A DNA stretch of 5,782 nucleotides from an uncultured Kroppenstedtia sp. (lineage in GTDB: Bacteria > Bacillota > Bacilli > Thermoactinomycetales > DSM-45169): the NCBI GenBank assembly GCA_959600065.1, contig CAUGKZ010000127.1, forward strand, positions 1 to 5,782, written 5' to 3'. Shown one piece after another: positions 4,709 to 5,782 of the stretch; position 1 is the stretch's first letter, and the number at the start of each line of letters is the position of its first letter. A program made the translations under genes and the position numbers. The notes under the pieces are model-generated. The model saw nothing but the letters and a program-made list of their open reading frames with translations, was not told the origin of the DNA and ran no database searches.

Positions 4709-5782
4709 CTAATTGGCTTGGGATTCCTGTCTTACCGTCTCTAGATTTGCCGAAATCGAACGTTCCTTTTTTCCATGCATGAAATAATAAAGAATCGTCG
4801 TAAACAGGACTATGACACCCATGATAGTATACAAATTGCTGTATCCGGTTACTGGGACGATATATCCAAGCACGTAGGGTCCAAATCCAACTCCGGCGTC
4901 GAGGGCAATATAGTAAGTTGACGTTGCCAGACCGATCCGATGTGGGGGTGCAGCCTTTACCGCAATCGCTTGCGTGGTTGATTGCATATTACCATAACCA
5001 AGACCCATCAGGACACCGGCTAGTAATAGCGGGATGCTACTTTCCACAGTACTTAACAACAGTAACCCTGCTCCAAATAAGATGAAAGCCGGGTACATGA
5101 TGGTGTTGGCTCCTTTCAAGTCCATCAGCCGTCCAGTGAAGGGTCGAGATACCAAGATGGCTGCAGCATAGACAATAAAAAATAGGCCTGCCGCGTCGAC
5201 CAGGTTCATTTCAATTGCATAGAAGTTAATGAAGGAAAGGACGCTGGAATAACCAAAGGATATGATGATCACGACGAGCGCGATGGGAAAGGCTTTCGGT
5301 TCTAAAAAGCTGGATAGACCCCATTTTTTATCCATCTTCGTTTTTGCAGGTTTTTTTACGACGGGTATTTTAGCAAATAAGGAGATGATGAAACTAATCA
5401 TGGTCAATGCGAGACAAAAGCCAAAAATCACCTGGTAACTTGTATGAGAACTCAAATATAGGCCGATGAAAGGACCGATTGCGGTAGCTAGGGGAATGCT
5501 CATGCTGTAAAAACCGATTCCTTCTCCTCTTCGCTCACTAGGTAATACCTCAGCGACAATGGTTCCGGTTGCTGTACTTGCCGCCCCGAGGGCAATTCCG
5601 TGTACTAAACGGGTCATCAGCAGAAAACCGATCCCTCCGTTGATAAAATACAAAAGGGATGTCAACAAAAAAAATAGAAGCCCAAAATATAATATTTTCC
5701 TGTTCCCGATGGATGTAATCATCCGGCCAATAATTAGCCGTCCGATTAACGCTCCGATAATAAAAATACCCGTAACCAGTCC
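4709..5782 (-). CDS. MFS transporter, DHA1-like drug/metabolite exporter (5' end outside window)
   Basis: The - strand frame is open from the right edge to a TAG at 4709-4711, giving 357 residues. The in-frame ATG at 5722 is not the start: the 20 codons before it read GLVTGIFIIGALIGRLIIGR, which is transmembrane helix 2 running into the loop 2-3 motif. Numbering from the window edge, motif A is degenerate (GRMITSIGNRK, 19-29, with T-S in place of D-R). Motif B-like RLVHGIALG (58-66) and motif C-like GPFIG (103-107) follow. After a charged central loop (about 139-163), the second half shows GRLMDLKG (217-224, keeping the Asp) and GFGPYVLG (299-306). About 40 residues (helix 1) are missing at the edge, so the whole protein would be near 400, usual for 12-helix exporters. 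It converges on the MATE gene. Its DNA is more A+T-rich than its neighbours. The substrate is unknown. Confidence 0.87.
   Translation of the reverse strand, partial: GLVTGIFIIGALIGRLIIGRMITSIGNRKILYFGLLFFLLTSLLYFINGGIGFLLMTRLVHGIALGAASTATGTIVAEVLPSERRGEGIGFYSMSIPLATAIGPFIGLYLSSHTSYQVIFGFCLALTMISFIISLFAKIPVVKKPAKTKMDKKWGLSSFLEPKAFPIALVVIIISFGYSSVLSFINFYAIEMNLVDAAGLFFIVYAAAILVSRPFTGRLMDLKGANTIMYPAFILFGAGLLLLSTVESSIPLLLAGVLMGLGYGNMQSTTQAIAVKAAPPHRIGLATSTYYIALDAGVGFGPYVLGYIVPVTGYSNLYTIMGVIVLFTTILYYFMHGKKERSISANLETVRQESQAN

Noticed and set aside
5720..5722. ATG at 5722 as the true start of the MFS gene
   Set aside because: The frame stays open to the window edge and encodes a transmembrane helix and the first part of motif A, so the gene begins outside the window.

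Overview
The window looks like chromosomal DNA from a Gram-positive Bacillota bacterium of Bacillales type. The evidence is a lipoprotein signal on the solute-binding protein, purine-rich Shine-Dalgarno sites, strong U-tailed terminators and tightly coupled operon genes. Moderately high G+C with Bacillales-like proteins would fit a lineage such as Thermoactinomycetaceae, but that placement is an inference and not secure.

Left part (1-2788, + strand): the 3' end of an operon for uptake of thiamine or its pyrimidine precursor. In order it holds the tail of an MTH1187-type thiamine-binding protein, an ABC permease (ThiX-like), a lipoprotein of the NMT1/THI5 fold (ThiY-like) and an ABC ATPase (ThiZ-like). 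The first three genes are joined by 4-base ATGA overlaps, the fourth starts 2 bases after the third stops, and a hairpin terminator closes the unit. ThiY would capture the pyrimidine outside the membrane, ThiX would form the channel and ThiZ would drive transport. The small first protein probably binds thiamine or a precursor in the cytoplasm. The operon's promoter, and any TPP riboswitch, lie upstream of the window.

Middle part (2789-4638, + strand): a 214-base region with a perfect TATAAT hexamer and a structured, homopolymer-rich leader, then a MATE-family multidrug exporter with an unusual hydrophilic N-terminal extension of about 70 residues. It ends at a perfect 14-bp hairpin terminator.

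Right part (4646-5782): a second, longer hairpin between the convergent genes, then an MFS (DHA1-like) transporter on the - strand. This gene's start lies beyond the right edge. Its DNA is visibly more A+T-rich and much poorer in GATC than the rest of the window, which hints at a different origin.

No RNA gene, CRISPR array, insertion sequence or phage gene is visible. The window is mostly ordinary transport genes. The least explained items are the leader of the MATE gene, the MATE N-terminal tail and the compositional break at the MFS gene.
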